The notes beneath the pieces were generated by a model. It made no database searches, had not been told where the DNA came from, and saw only the letters and a list, made by a program, of their open reading frames with translations. Of a stretch of 7,233 nucleotides of DNA, positions 1-5,215 are shown piece by piece (positions within the stretch are counted from its first letter, which is position 1; each line of letters starts with the position of its first letter). Source of the stretch: Ruminiclostridium sp. (GTDB taxonomy: Bacteria; Bacillota; Clostridia; Oscillospirales; Oscillospiraceae); contig JABUSR010000010.1 in NCBI GenBank assembly GCA_021442645.1, positions 1-7,233 of the forward strand, read 5' to 3'. The translations under genes were made by a program, and so were the position numbers.

Positions 1-771
1 GCTGCAGGCGATCAGCAGGCGGCCCTATTCGGTCAGGGCTGTTTTGCGCCCGGCCAGTTAAAGAACACCTACGGCACCGGCTGCTTCACACTGCTGAACA
101 CGGGGGAGGCGGTGGAATCCCGGAACGGTCTGCTCACCTGTGTAGGCTGGGGCTGGAAGGGGGAGACTACCTATGTGCTGGAGGGCAGCGTCTTCAACGC
201 CGGATCCTCCATCCAGTGGCTACGGGACGGGCTGGGCATCATTGAGAGCGCCCCGGAGATCAACGGCCTGGCCGAGTCGGTCCCAGACAATGGCGGGGTC
301 TACTTGGTGTCGGCTTTCACGGGCCTGGGAGCCCCCCACTGGGATATGTACGCCCGGGGAACAATCGTCGGCATCACCCGGGGGACTACGAAGGCCCACT
401 TCTGCCGGGCTGCCCTGGAGGGCATTGCATACCAGACCGCTGACCTGGTGACGGCTATGGAACGGGATGCAGGACAGAAGATTACGGGGCTTCGGGTGGA
501 CGGAGGGGCAAGCCTCAGCGACTTCCTGATGCAGTACCAGGCCGATCTGCTGGGGGTCACCGTGGAGAGGCCTGAGGTGGTAGAGACCACCGCCTGGGGC
601 GCGGCCTGCCTGGCTGGGCTGGGTGTTGGCCTGTGGGATTCTACGGAGGAACTGCTGAAGGCGAGGAAACCGGGGAAACTGTACCTGCCGGGGACCGACC
701 GATCCCGGGAGTACGCCAGATGGCGGAAAGCTCTGGAACGATCCAAGGCATGGGAAGAGGAAGAAACCTGA
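1..771 (+). CDS. glpK: Glycerol kinase, C-terminal part (5' end outside window)
   Basis: This is the last 256 codons of an FGGY-family sugar kinase, open from base 1 in frame and ending at TGA 769-771. Glycerol kinase phosphorylates glycerol with ATP to glycerol 3-phosphate in the cytoplasm, the entry step of glycerol use. The visible part starts with the hallmark GDQQAALFGQ stretch and KNTYGTGCF, which mark the start of the C-terminal domain. It continues with GLGAPHWD, RGTIVGITRGT, the ATP-site DGGAS, and the FGGY signature around S-D-F-L-M-Q-Y-Q-A-D-L-L-G. The protein ends in an acidic AWEEEET tail. Family members are about 500 residues, so roughly half is missing upstream; this is a window cut, not a broken gene. 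A GTG at 112 is internal and not a start. The pepT start follows after 15 bases, suggesting cotranscription. Glycerol specificity rests on the GDQQAALFGQ and KNTYGTGCF motifs. Confidence 0.96.
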   Translation, partial: AAGDQQAALFGQGCFAPGQLKNTYGTGCFTLLNTGEAVESRNGLLTCVGWGWKGETTYVLEGSVFNAGSSIQWLRDGLGIIESAPEINGLAESVPDNGGVYLVSAFTGLGAPHWDMYARGTIVGITRGTTKAHFCRAALEGIAYQTADLVTAMERDAGQKITGLRVDGGASLSDFLMQYQADLLGVTVERPEVVETTAWGAACLAGLGVGLWDSTEELLKARKPGKLYLPGTDRSREYARWRKALERSKAWEEEET

Positions 772-786
772 CGAGAGGGGAGCAAA

Positions 787-2016
787 ATGACCGCAACGGA
801 ACGATTTTTACGCTATATTACCTTCGACACGGAGTCGGACGAGAGCTCTGGGACGGTGCCCTCTACAGAGAAGCAGAAGGACCTGGGTGCGTGGCTGGTC
901 CGAGAACTGGCCCAACTGGGCGCAGAGGGGCCCCACATGGACGGGTTTGGCTATGTCTACGGCTGGCTGCCTGCGACGCCGGGCAGAGAGGGCGACCCGA
1001 CGGTGGCCCTCATCGCCCATATGGATACAGCGCCCAGAGTGTCTGGCCGGGATGTGAAGGCCCGTATTGTGGCGTATGACGGCGGGGATGTGTGCCTGAA
1101 CGAAGGCCTCGGCATTGTGATGCGGGAAGCAGATTTCCCCGACCTGAGGGATAACCTAGGAAAGCACCTCATCGTCACCGACGGGACGACCCTCCTGGGG
1201 GCCGACGATAAGGCGGGGATTGCGGAGATTTTTGCTGCCCTGGAGCAATTGGGAAAGAGGCGGGAGCTGGCCCACGGCCGGGTGGCGGTGTGCATCACCC
1301 CCGATGAGGAGATCGGCAGAGGGGCCGACCGGTTGGACCTTGCAAAACTGGGTGCGGCTTACGGCTACACGGTGGACGGCGGTCCCCTGGGTACGCTGGA
1401 GTATGAGAACTTCAATGCGGCCGGGGCAGAGGTGCGTATTCGGGGGGTGAATATTCACCCGGGAGAGGGAAAGAATAAGATGAAGAATGCCTGCCTTCTG
1501 GCGGCAGAATTCATCTCACTGCTGCCGCCGGCGGAGACGCCGGCCCACACCGAAGGCTACGAGGGCTTCTACCACTTGTGCACCATGGCGGGGGACGAGA
1601 GTCAGACCTGTATGGAATGGCTCATCCGGGACCATGATGGGGAGAAGTTCCAGGCCCGCAAGGAATTTATCCAAGGGGTGGGAGCATATCTGAACTGGAA
1701 ATACGGGGACGGCACGGTGGAGGTCCTGGTGGAGGACTCATACCGGAACATGAAGGAGAAAATCCTGCCCCATCCGGAGATTTTGGACCGGGCCCGGGCG
1801 GCCTTCCGACGCGCCGGGGTGGAACCGGTGGACCGAGCCATCCGGGGCGGCACTGACGGGGCGAAGCTCAGCTTCCTGGGGTTGCCCTGTCCCAATCTCT
1901 CCACCGGGGGCTATCACTACCACGGCGTGTATGAGTATATTCCCCGAGAGTCCCTGGAGAAGATGACGGAAGTGCTGGTAAATCTGCTTGCCGGGACCGA
2001 CGAAGACCACGGCTGA
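787..2016 (+). CDS. pepT: Peptidase T (tripeptide aminopeptidase), M20 family
   Basis: Complete 409-residue cytoplasmic zinc aminopeptidase that removes the N-terminal residue from tripeptides, supplying amino acids from imported peptides. The length matches known PepT (about 408). The two-metal centre of the M20 family is intact: H78 and D80 in AHMD, bridging D140 in LLGADDKAG, catalytic and metal glutamates E174-E175 in TPDEEIGRG, D197 in YTVDGG, and H379 in GGYHYHGVYEY. The dimerisation (lid) domain covers roughly residues 205-320 and contains VNIHPGEGKNKMKNA, typical of PepT rather than other M20 peptidases. The ATG at 787 is preceded by a purine-rich GAGAGGGGAG (773-782) at suitable spacing. 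It follows glpK by 15 bases, so it is probably in the same transcript. No convincing intrinsic terminator is visible between its TGA and the tRNA promoter at 2055. Confidence 0.97.
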   Translation: MTATERFLRYITFDTESDESSGTVPSTEKQKDLGAWLVRELAQLGAEGPHMDGFGYVYGWLPATPGREGDPTVALIAHMDTAPRVSGRDVKARIVAYDGGDVCLNEGLGIVMREADFPDLRDNLGKHLIVTDGTTLLGADDKAGIAEIFAALEQLGKRRELAHGRVAVCITPDEEIGRGADRLDLAKLGAAYGYTVDGGPLGTLEYENFNAAGAEVRIRGVNIHPGEGKNKMKNACLLAAEFISLLPPAETPAHTEGYEGFYHLCTMAGDESQTCMEWLIRDHDGEKFQARKEFIQGVGAYLNWKYGDGTVEVLVEDSYRNMKEKILPHPEILDRARAAFRRAGVEPVDRAIRGGTDGAKLSFLGLPCPNLSTGGYHYHGVYEYIPRESLEKMTEVLVNLLAGTDEDHG

Positions 2017-2054
2017 CCGGGTGAAATAAAAAACAGAAAACTTCGAAAAAACTG

Positions 2055-2083
2055 TTGACAAACCATGTGGCTTCGGGTATACT
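2055..2083 (+). promoter_or_regulatory. Sigma-A (sigma-70) type promoter of tRNA operon
   Basis: A perfect -35 TTGACA (2055-2060), a 17-base spacer and TATACT (2078-2083, 5 of 6 matches to TATAAT). An A-tract (2046-2051) just upstream could act as an UP-like element. Transcription would start near 2088-2091, giving a leader of about 37 bases before tRNA-Met. Consensus-strength boxes fit a stable-RNA promoter. Confidence 0.9.
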
Positions 2084-2126
2084 AATCATCGTTCCGCCGA
2101 ACTGTACAGGGTGGCGAGAACGATAT

Positions 2127-2203
2127 GGCGGCATAGCTCAGTTGGCTAGAGCATTCGGTTCATACCCGGAGTGTCACTGGTTCGAATCCAGTTGCCGCTA
2201 CCA
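2127..2203 (+). tRNA. tRNA-Met (CAU), elongator type
   Basis: A 77-base cloverleaf with encoded CCA (2201-2203). The acceptor GGCGGCA pairs with TGCCGCT, including a G1-U72 wobble; the D stem is GCTC/GAGC. The anticodon stem TTCGG/CCGGA carries the loop TTCATAC, with anticodon CAT in DNA. The T stem ACTGG/CCAGT carries TTCGAAT. The anticodon stem lacks the three G-C pairs of initiator tRNA, and the G1-U72 pair with the GGTTCATACCC loop region matches bacillar and clostridial elongator tRNA-Met. A lysidine-modified tRNA-Ile with a CAU anticodon is the alternative and looks less likely. Confidence 0.93.
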
Positions 2204-2204
2204 T

Positions 2205-2229
2205 CTCTCCCCGAAAGGGGAGAGTTTTT
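2205..2229 (+). terminator. Terminator-like hairpin between tRNA-Met and tRNA-Glu
   Basis: A perfect 8-bp stem CTCTCCCC/GGGGAGAG (2205-2212 with 2217-2224), closed by a GAAA tetraloop and followed directly by five T (2225-2229), after which tRNA-Glu starts at once. The structure meets the usual description of an intrinsic terminator. It lies inside the operon, with no room for a new promoter before tRNA-Glu, so it must be partly read through if the downstream tRNAs are made. It could instead be a processing signal. The hairpin is clear; its function is inferred. Confidence 0.7.
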
Positions 2230-2304
2230 GGCCCGTTGGTCAAGTGGTTAAGACACCGCCCTTTCACGGCGGTAACATGGGTTCGAGTCCCGTACGGGTC
2301 ACCA
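2230..2304 (+). tRNA. tRNA-Glu (UUC)
   Basis: A 75-base cloverleaf with encoded CCA. The acceptor GGCCCGT pairs with ACGGGTC (one G-U). The anticodon stem CCGCC/GGCGG carries the loop CTTTCAC, with anticodon TTC reading GAA and GAG. The T stem ATGGG/CCCGT carries TTCGAGT. Its 5' end abuts the T-run of the preceding hairpin, and tRNA-Val begins three bases after its CCA, so RNase P and RNase Z/exonuclease processing of one precursor is expected. Confidence 0.95.
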
Positions 2305-2307
2305 CAT

Positions 2308-2383
2308 GGAGGCATAGCTCAGCTGGTAGAGCGCTCGCCTCACACGCGAGAGGTCACAGATTCGAGTTCTGTTGTCTCCACCA
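2308..2383 (+). tRNA. tRNA-Val (CAC)
   Basis: A 76-base cloverleaf with encoded CCA. The acceptor GGAGGCA pairs with TGTCTCC (one G-U). The D stem is GCTC/GAGC. The anticodon stem CTCGC/GCGAG carries CTCACAC, with anticodon CAC reading GUG. The T stem ACAGA/TCTGT carries TTCGAGT. It is the last gene of the three-tRNA operon and is followed after five bases by the terminator stem. Confidence 0.95.
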
Positions 2384-2388
2384 AGAAG

Positions 2389-2419
2389 CGCCCGGAACCA
2401 AGTGGTTCCGGGCGTTTTT
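2389..2419 (+). terminator. Intrinsic terminator of tRNA operon
   Basis: An 11-bp GC-rich perfect stem (2389-2399 with 2404-2414), AAGT loop and T5 run (2415-2419), right after tRNA-Val. On the opposite strand the stem is preceded by AAAAA but followed only by CTTCTT, so it would be a weak terminator, at best, for the convergent LysR gene. No other terminator for that gene is visible. Confidence 0.93.
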
Positions 2420-2463
2420 GTCGTTTTGAGGATGTGTCTCTGTTGTGGGGATCGATAGGGGGA

Positions 2464-3348
2464 TTACAGGGCATAGGACCGGCTCCGGGCTACGCAGAAG
2501 TCGAAAAAGCTGTCAATGGCGGCCAGGGGATGGGCCCGCTTCTGGCGGGCGATGTAGAATCGGCTCTCGCTGCCCGGGTCGGTGAGGGGCAGGACTTTCA
2601 CGTCGGGACGGCGGACCGGCGGAGTATCCAACATAACGGTGATGCCGAAGCCCTGGGCCACCAGTTCCATGATGAAGTTGGCGTCCTCTACCTCGTAGGC
2701 GATGTTCCAACGATCCTTCACCGGGGAGAACACCCGGTCCACCATGTCCCGCTGGCCGCTGAGCCAGGAGTAGGTCACATGGGGATAGGAGAGGGTCTCC
2801 TCCAGGGAGAGGGTCTCCTGCTCTGCCAGAGGGTGACCCAGGGGGACGGCGGCGACCAAATCCCGCCGTTGAATGGGGACGTACTCCAGGGAAGGGTCTT
2901 CGGTGGGCTTGGAGCAGAAACCGATGTCTGCCCGGCCCTCAGCCAGAGCCTGGCAGACTTCCCGGGACATACCGGTGGAAAATTGAAAGTCGCAGTTTGG
3001 GTTTTCCTCTCGAAACAGGCGGCAGAGCTTTGTTACCGTGGGGCTGATGAGCAGAGGGATGGTCTTCAGGCGAATGGTACCTACGCCGTCTCGGAGCATC
3101 CGGAAGGAGTGGAGGCAGCTGTCTGCCGCGGAGACGATATGCTGGGCCTGGGGGAGGAGTGCCAGGCCGTACTGGCCCAACTGAATGCCCCGGCCGCTTT
3201 TCTGAAAGAGAGGGACGCCTAACTCCTTTTCCAGTGTGGAGATGGCGTGGCTGAGACCGGACTGGGAGATGTTCAGACGGTCCGCGGCCCGGCCGTAGTG
3301 CATCTCCTGGGACAGGATGATGAAATAACGAAGATGGTCGATATTCAT
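2464..3348 (-). CDS. LysR-family transcriptional regulator
   Basis: A 294-residue regulator of normal LysR length. The N-terminal winged helix-turn-helix is at about residues 1-60: the first helix carries MNIDHLRYFIILSQEMHYGRA, then AADRLNISQSGLSHAISTLEKELG with the recognition helix, then LF and the basic wing. A linker helix follows to about residue 90. The rest is the periplasmic-binding-protein-like effector domain, containing the family-typical ADIGFCSKP, DLVAAVPLGHPLA and LVAQGFGITVML segments. The ATG at 3348-3346 has an AAGGAGG site eight bases upstream on the minus strand. It is divergent from the metallo-hydrolase gene at 3494, the usual geometry in which a LysR protein controls itself and its neighbour. 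The inducer cannot be told from sequence. It converges on the tRNA operon, with only about 45 bases between its stop and the tRNA terminator. Confidence 0.94.
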   Translation of the reverse strand: MNIDHLRYFIILSQEMHYGRAADRLNISQSGLSHAISTLEKELGVPLFQKSGRGIQLGQYGLALLPQAQHIVSAADSCLHSFRMLRDGVGTIRLKTIPLLISPTVTKLCRLFREENPNCDFQFSTGMSREVCQALAEGRADIGFCSKPTEDPSLEYVPIQRRDLVAAVPLGHPLAEQETLSLEETLSYPHVTYSWLSGQRDMVDRVFSPVKDRWNIAYEVEDANFIMELVAQGFGITVMLDTPPVRRPDVKVLPLTDPGSESRFYIARQKRAHPLAAIDSFFDFCVARSRSYAL

Positions 3349-3423
3349 GGTGAGCCCCTCCTTTTTTGGAACAGTTTACCACAAACGATGAGAAAAAGGA
3401 ATGGATCTATGGGTTTCTGTGGG

Positions 3424-3452
3424 TTGATTTTTGGATTTGGGTGAGCTTCAAT
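3424..3452 (+). promoter_or_regulatory. Possible weak promoter for the metallo-hydrolase gene
   Basis: TTGATT (3424-3429) and TTCAAT (3447-3452) are separated by 17 bases, each matching 4 of 6 consensus positions. A start near 3459 would fall inside the LysR-box-like palindrome and leave a leader of about 35 bases with the GGAGG site. The weak boxes fit an activator- or repressor-controlled promoter, but the call is tentative. Confidence 0.33.
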
Positions 3453-3454
3453 AA

Positions 3455-3473
3455 AAATAACTACACATTATTT
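3455..3473. promoter_or_regulatory. LysR-box-like operator palindrome
   Basis: AAATAA (3455-3460) and TTATTT (3468-3473) form a perfect 6-bp inverted repeat around a 7-base centre, CTACACA. The core ATAA-N7-TTAT (3457-3471) contains the T-N11-A pattern (T3458, A3470) that is the known LysR-family half-site arrangement. It sits in the 145-base gap between the divergent lysR-type and metallo-hydrolase genes, about 20 bases before the latter's start. AT-rich sequence gives such matches by chance fairly often, so this is a candidate only. Confidence 0.5.
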
Positions 3474-3493
3474 AATATATGGAGGTAAACGGT

Positions 3494-4270
3494 ATGGGTA
3501 TGAAGATCAGCGTGTTGTATCTGGGGAGAATGGAGTTCCCAAAGTTTCGCCTGGTCCAGTGGGACGACGAGGCAGAGATGATTAAGTCTCCCGCCGTGGC
3601 CATCCTCATCCAGCACCCCGTCCTGGGCAACATCCTCTACGATACCGGAAACTGCCATGAGCACCAGAAGATGTATACCCAGGAAATGAAGCACAACTAC
3701 CCTGTGGTGGAGTGTATCTCCGTAAAGGAGGCCTTGGCAGCCAAGGGACTGACCCCGGACGACATTGACCGAATCATTATCTCCCACCTGCACTTTGACC
3801 ATGCCGCCGGCCTGAAGGATTTCGTGGGGACCAAGGCCATCAAGAAGGTCATGGTCTCGGAAGGGGACCTGAAGGAGGCCTGGTTCAGCGTCACCACTGG
3901 TAACGGCGGGGCCTACATCCGCGAGCTCTTTGATGTGGAGGGAATCTGCTTTGACCCCATCTGTGAGGATACTTGGCTGGCGGACGACCTGGGCCTGTTC
4001 ATCCAGAAATCTCACACGCCTGGAGTCATCGGCCTAATCCTTAAGACTGAGAAGAGTGGGACCATCCTCACCACCAGTGATGCAGTTTACTCCAGAGAGA
4101 GCTACAACCGGGGCCTGCCTCCCGGCGGCACCATCAACAAGACCACCGATGAGTTCTTTGAAAATCTGGAGCGCATCAGGCAGATGGAGAAGGAGTACGG
4201 TGCAGAACTGCTCTTTGGTCACGACTACGACCAGATTCAGGAATGGGCCGACAGAGGCTGGATTGAATGA
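3494..4270 (+). CDS. Metallo-beta-lactamase-fold hydrolase, AiiA-type N-acyl-homoserine lactonase-like
   Basis: A 258-residue protein whose motifs match the lactonase branch of the metallo-beta-lactamase superfamily. The metal ligands are H98, H100, D102 and H103 in SHLHFDHAAGL, H174 in KSHTPG, D196 in TTSDAVY and H243 in LLFGHD. The spacing from H174 to D196 (22 residues) equals that of the corresponding ligands in Bacillus AiiA, and the tyrosine three residues after the aspartate (Y199) is also present. The early LYDTG strand motif is present too. The family opens the homoserine-lactone ring of quorum-sensing signals, but related enzymes cleave other lactones or esters, so the substrate is unproven. 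There is no signal peptide, so it is likely cytoplasmic. I chose ATG 3494 because GGAGG (3481-3485) lies eight bases before it; ATG 3479 overlaps that site, and ATG 3500 is further off. It is divergent from a LysR regulator and ends in its own terminator, so it is probably monocistronic. Confidence 0.88.
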   Translation: MGMKISVLYLGRMEFPKFRLVQWDDEAEMIKSPAVAILIQHPVLGNILYDTGNCHEHQKMYTQEMKHNYPVVECISVKEALAAKGLTPDDIDRIIISHLHFDHAAGLKDFVGTKAIKKVMVSEGDLKEAWFSVTTGNGGAYIRELFDVEGICFDPICEDTWLADDLGLFIQKSHTPGVIGLILKTEKSGTILTTSDAVYSRESYNRGLPPGGTINKTTDEFFENLERIRQMEKEYGAELLFGHDYDQIQEWADRGWIE

Positions 4271-4304
4271 GCTGTCTGCCATAAAAATCAATACAGCGCG
4301 TCCT

Positions 4305-4352
4305 GCAGCGGCACAGTACCGGAGCAAAACCGGACTGAGCCGCTGCTTTTTT
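4305..4352 (+). terminator. Intrinsic terminator of the metallo-hydrolase gene
   Basis: A long hairpin. The outer stem GCAGCGGC/GCCGCTGC (4305-4312 with 4339-4346) is followed, past an A-A mismatch, by CAGT/ACTG (4314-4317 with 4334-4337). After a bulged A come CCGG/CCGG (4319-4322 with 4330-4333) and an AGCAAAA loop. Six T (4347-4352) follow directly. It isolates the upstream gene from the S10 operon. The stretch from 4353 to the promoter at 4457 holds no gene that I can support. Confidence 0.93.
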
Positions 4353-4456
4353 GCTCGGAGAAAGGAAACTGGACTTGTGACAAAACTGTCGAAGGGATGA
4401 GCCTGGCAGAAGGAGATTTTGGGCAATTTGAGGTTGTCTTTGTTTGCGAAAACTGG

Positions 4457-4485
4457 TTGACAGAGCGTTGGTTTGGGTGTAGAAT
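4457..4485 (+). promoter_or_regulatory. Sigma-A type promoter of the S10 operon
   Basis: A perfect -35 TTGACA (4457-4462), a 17-base spacer and TAGAAT (4480-4485, 5 of 6). The expected start is near 4491-4493, giving a leader of about 270 nt before rpsJ. The upstream CGAAAACTGG next to the -35 box resembles the sequence before the tRNA operon promoter in this window. Confidence 0.9.
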
Positions 4486-4491
4486 GTATAG

Positions 4492-4760
4492 GCGCGCAAA
4501 AGGGCGCAGTCTGCAATGATGCGGGAGATTGCTCCAAAAGGGAGGTAACTTCCGCGGAGTATGTCCGTGAATCGGGCGGCTGGGGAACTTGCTGCATGGC
4601 GTATATCGCCATACAGAAGAGCCGAAAAGCCGGCGAATGATGCCGGTTTTCTTCATGGTTATGGAGTGATACGCACGGATAAGTGTATCGGGTTTCCCAC
4701 CGTACGGAGCGTGGAAAAGACATAGACACTTCGTATGTTTCTTAGGAGGAAGACAACAAC
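4492..4760 (+). promoter_or_regulatory. Structured 5' leader of the S10 operon
   Basis: About 270 nt of untranslated leader rich in local hairpins. These include ATGGCG/CGCCAT (4596-4601 with 4607-4612), a terminator-like element (4624-4654, listed separately), and GATAC/GTATC (4668-4672 with 4685-4689). TTTCC/GGAAA-type pairing around CCAC/GTGG (4693-4717, one bulged C) and AGACATA/TATGTTT (4718-4724 with 4734-4740) follow. The last three stems are packed back to back and end four bases before the AGGAGG site (4744-4749) of rpsJ. In gammaproteobacteria the S10 leader binds L4 and attenuates the operon; a comparable role here is inferred from position and layout only. I do not recognise it as a specific named RNA family. 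A 54-codon open frame (4561-4725) overlaps it but is probably fortuitous. Confidence 0.6.
4616..4654 (+). terminator. Attenuator-like hairpin in the S10 leader
   Basis: CCGGC/GCCGG (4630-4634 with 4642-4646) closes the loop GAATGAT. After a bulged G it is extended by GAAAA/TTTTC (4624-4628 with 4647-4651) and optionally GAAG/CTTC (4616-4619 with 4651-4654). The 3' arm is therefore followed by TTTTCTTC, a broken U-tract. It lies about 155-160 nt after the expected transcript start and 106 bases before rpsJ, a position comparable to the attenuation site of the E. coli S10 leader. Termination efficiency cannot be judged from sequence, and no clear competing antiterminator was found. Confidence 0.4.
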
Positions 4761-5072
4761 ATGGCACAGAATGAAATGATTCGCATCAGACTGAAGGCGT
4801 ATGACCATCAGCTTATCGACCAGAGCGCAGAGAAGATCGTGGAGACCGCCAAGAGAACCGGCGCCACCGTCTCCGGCCCCATCCCCCTGCCCACCAAGAA
4901 GGAAGTTGTTACCATCCTTCGCGCTGTCCATAAGTATAAGGACAGCCGTGAGCAGTTCGAGCGCCGTACCCACAAGCGCCTGATTGACATCAACAATCCC
5001 AGCCCCAAGACCGTGGAAGCGCTGATGAGTCTGGATCTGCCTGCCGGCGTTGAAATCGAAATCAAGCTGTAA
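4761..5072 (+). CDS. rpsJ: 30S ribosomal protein S10 (NusE)
   Basis: A complete 103-residue S10, the usual family length. It is a 30S head protein that, as NusE, also joins the NusB antitermination complex that acts on rRNA transcription. Conserved features are the IRIRLKAYDHQLIDQSAEKIVETAKRTGA first strand-helix, the GPIPLPTK loop leading into the extended ribosome-penetrating hairpin, and FERRTHKRLIDI near residues 65-77. The AGGAGG site at 4744-4749 gives good spacing to the ATG. It is the first gene of the S10 operon, as in most bacteria, but here it follows a metallo-hydrolase gene and terminator rather than the str operon (rpsL, rpsG, fusA, tuf). Confidence 0.98.
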   Translation: MAQNEMIRIRLKAYDHQLIDQSAEKIVETAKRTGATVSGPIPLPTKKEVVTILRAVHKYKDSREQFERRTHKRLIDINNPSPKTVEALMSLDLPAGVEIEIKL

Positions 5073-5215
5073 GGCCGGAAGGATCACCGCCAACCCAACC
5101 AAGTGTACCCGCTGCCTGTCGCATCATTGAGACAGGCGGGTCATGTTGACAAACCAATGACAGCCCAATGGTCATGTTTGCCAACCAATAACCTACATAA
5201 GGAGGAAAACCTACT
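5073..5215 (+). promoter_or_regulatory. Long rpsJ-rplC gap with two hairpins and CCAA-rich sequence
   Basis: A 143-base non-coding gap inside the S10 operon. Hairpin one is CTGCCTGTC/GACAGGCGG (5112-5120 with 5131-5139, 10-base loop, one G-U). It has no T-run, so it is not a typical terminator. Hairpin two is CAAAC-(CA bulge)-ATGAC paired with GTCAT-GTTTG (5150-5161 with 5171-5180). CCAA occurs seven times between 5090 and 5188. The rplC site AAGGAGG (5199-5205) lies ten bases before its ATG. Possible roles are RNA processing, translational control or protein binding; none is shown. TTGACA at 5146 has no matching -10 box. Confidence 0.5.
5141..5189 (+). repeat. Imperfect direct repeat, 18 nt twice, 31-nt period
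   Basis: TCATGTTGACAAACCAAT (5141-5158) and TCATGTTTGCCAACCAAT (5172-5189) agree at 15 of 18 positions. The 13-base linker contains a further CCAATGG. The second hairpin of the gap pairs part of copy one with part of copy two, so the repeat and the hairpin are not independent. Confidence 0.6.

Noticed and set aside
300..785. Long minus-strand open frame opposite glpK, and similar long antisense frames opposite pepT, rplC, rplD and rplW.
   Set aside because: They are shadows of strongly conserved genes in GC-rich DNA, with low-complexity Ser/Arg/Leu-rich or unrecognisable products and no supported starts.
2032..2056. Inverted repeat AACAG/CTGTT flanking an A-rich stretch just before the tRNA promoter, considered as a pepT terminator or an operator.
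   Set aside because: Only 5 bp, A/T-rich, with a 15-base loop and no T-run; too weak to support either role.
2127..2203. Initiator tRNA-Met, or tRNA-Ile with lysidine-modified CAU, as identity of the first tRNA.
   Set aside because: It lacks the initiator's three G-C pairs in the anticodon stem. The acceptor and anticodon arm resemble elongator tRNA-Met of Bacillus and clostridia more than tRNA-Ile2.
2236..3222. 328-codon plus-strand open frame running from tRNA-Glu through tRNA-Val and antisense to the LysR gene.
   Set aside because: It overlaps two tRNAs and a terminator and lies opposite a clear LysR-family protein; its product looks like nothing conserved.
4034..4767. Minus-strand open frames covering the S10 leader and the end of the metallo-hydrolase gene (231 and 159 codons).
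   Set aside because: They cross the hydrolase terminator and the S10 promoter, lack ribosome binding sites and domain motifs, and have unusual Pro/Ser/Cys-rich composition.
5146..5174. Possible internal promoter before rplC: TTGACA at 5146-5151, sharing the 13-mer TGTTGACAAACCA with the tRNA promoter region at 2053-2065.
   Set aside because: At 16-18 bases downstream there is only ATGGTC, TGGTCA or GGTCAT, with no -10-like box. A 13-base match within 7 kb can arise by chance.
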